Source: Proteobacteria bacterium UBA4656 (GTDB lineage: Bacteria > Pseudomonadota > Gammaproteobacteria > Xanthomonadales > Ahniellaceae). From it: a DNA stretch of 8,228 nt. Each line of letters opens with the position of its first letter. The stretch's first letter is position 1. Location of the stretch: contig DHLY01000067.1 of the NCBI GenBank assembly GCA_002405525.1, positions 2,703 through 10,930 of the forward strand, in the 5' to 3' direction. The notes beneath the pieces were generated by a model that saw nothing but the letters and a program-made list of their open reading frames with translations, was not told the DNA's origin and did no database searches. Both the position numbers and the translations under genes were made by a program. Positions 6,245-8,228 of the stretch are shown in pieces.

Positions 6245-8228
<1,984 letters not shown>

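Overview
The window is about 8.2 kb of very GC-rich DNA (roughly 70% by eye). It looks like a gammaproteobacterium of the Lysobacter/Luteimonas/Xanthomonas group. That placement is an inference from the proteins (a YfhL-type ferredoxin directly ahead of a gamma-glutamyltransferase, a DUF4920 lipoprotein-sized exported protein, a YdjA-type nitroreductase) and from the intergenic repeats; there is no marker gene. The window probably coincides with a contig. It opens inside a dispersed repeat and closes in a run of 15 G, both typical of assembly edges.

Layout. 1-123: a repeat fragment and a leader without a clear ribosome site. 124-1604 (+): a YdjA-like nitroreductase, then 5 nt later a stand-alone 5'-3' exonuclease with a full set of metal-binding acids. 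1611-2966 (-): an exported protein with an alpha-helical, TPR-like front and an SMP-30/NHL-type beta-propeller, converging on the exonuclease with only 6 nt between the stops. 2967-3072: a divergent promoter region. 3073-3621 (+): an ADP-sugar-type Nudix hydrolase. 3682-5013 (-): a metallo-beta-lactamase-fold hydrolase followed by an exported DUF4920 protein, probably one operon. 5014-6244: a gene-poor stretch with a decayed, truncated IS110-family transposase and a 29-bp inverted pair of repeat units. 6245-8196 (-): a YfhL-type ferredoxin overlapping the start of ggt by four bases (ATGA).

How the genes relate. There is no single pathway. The pairs that look co-transcribed are nitroreductase-exonuclease, MBL-DUF4920 and yfhL-ggt. 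The likely roles are flavin-dependent reduction, DNA processing, periplasmic glutathione or gamma-glutamyl turnover, nucleotide-sugar clean-up, and electron transfer.

I did not find a convincing new biological system. The most informative parts are the 5.0-6.25 kb relic region, where the transposase frame can be rebuilt base by base, and the long inverted repeat just after ggt, whose two imperfect positions become G-U pairs only in the ggt-sense RNA. The remaining genes are ordinary members of known families, some with small points of interest.
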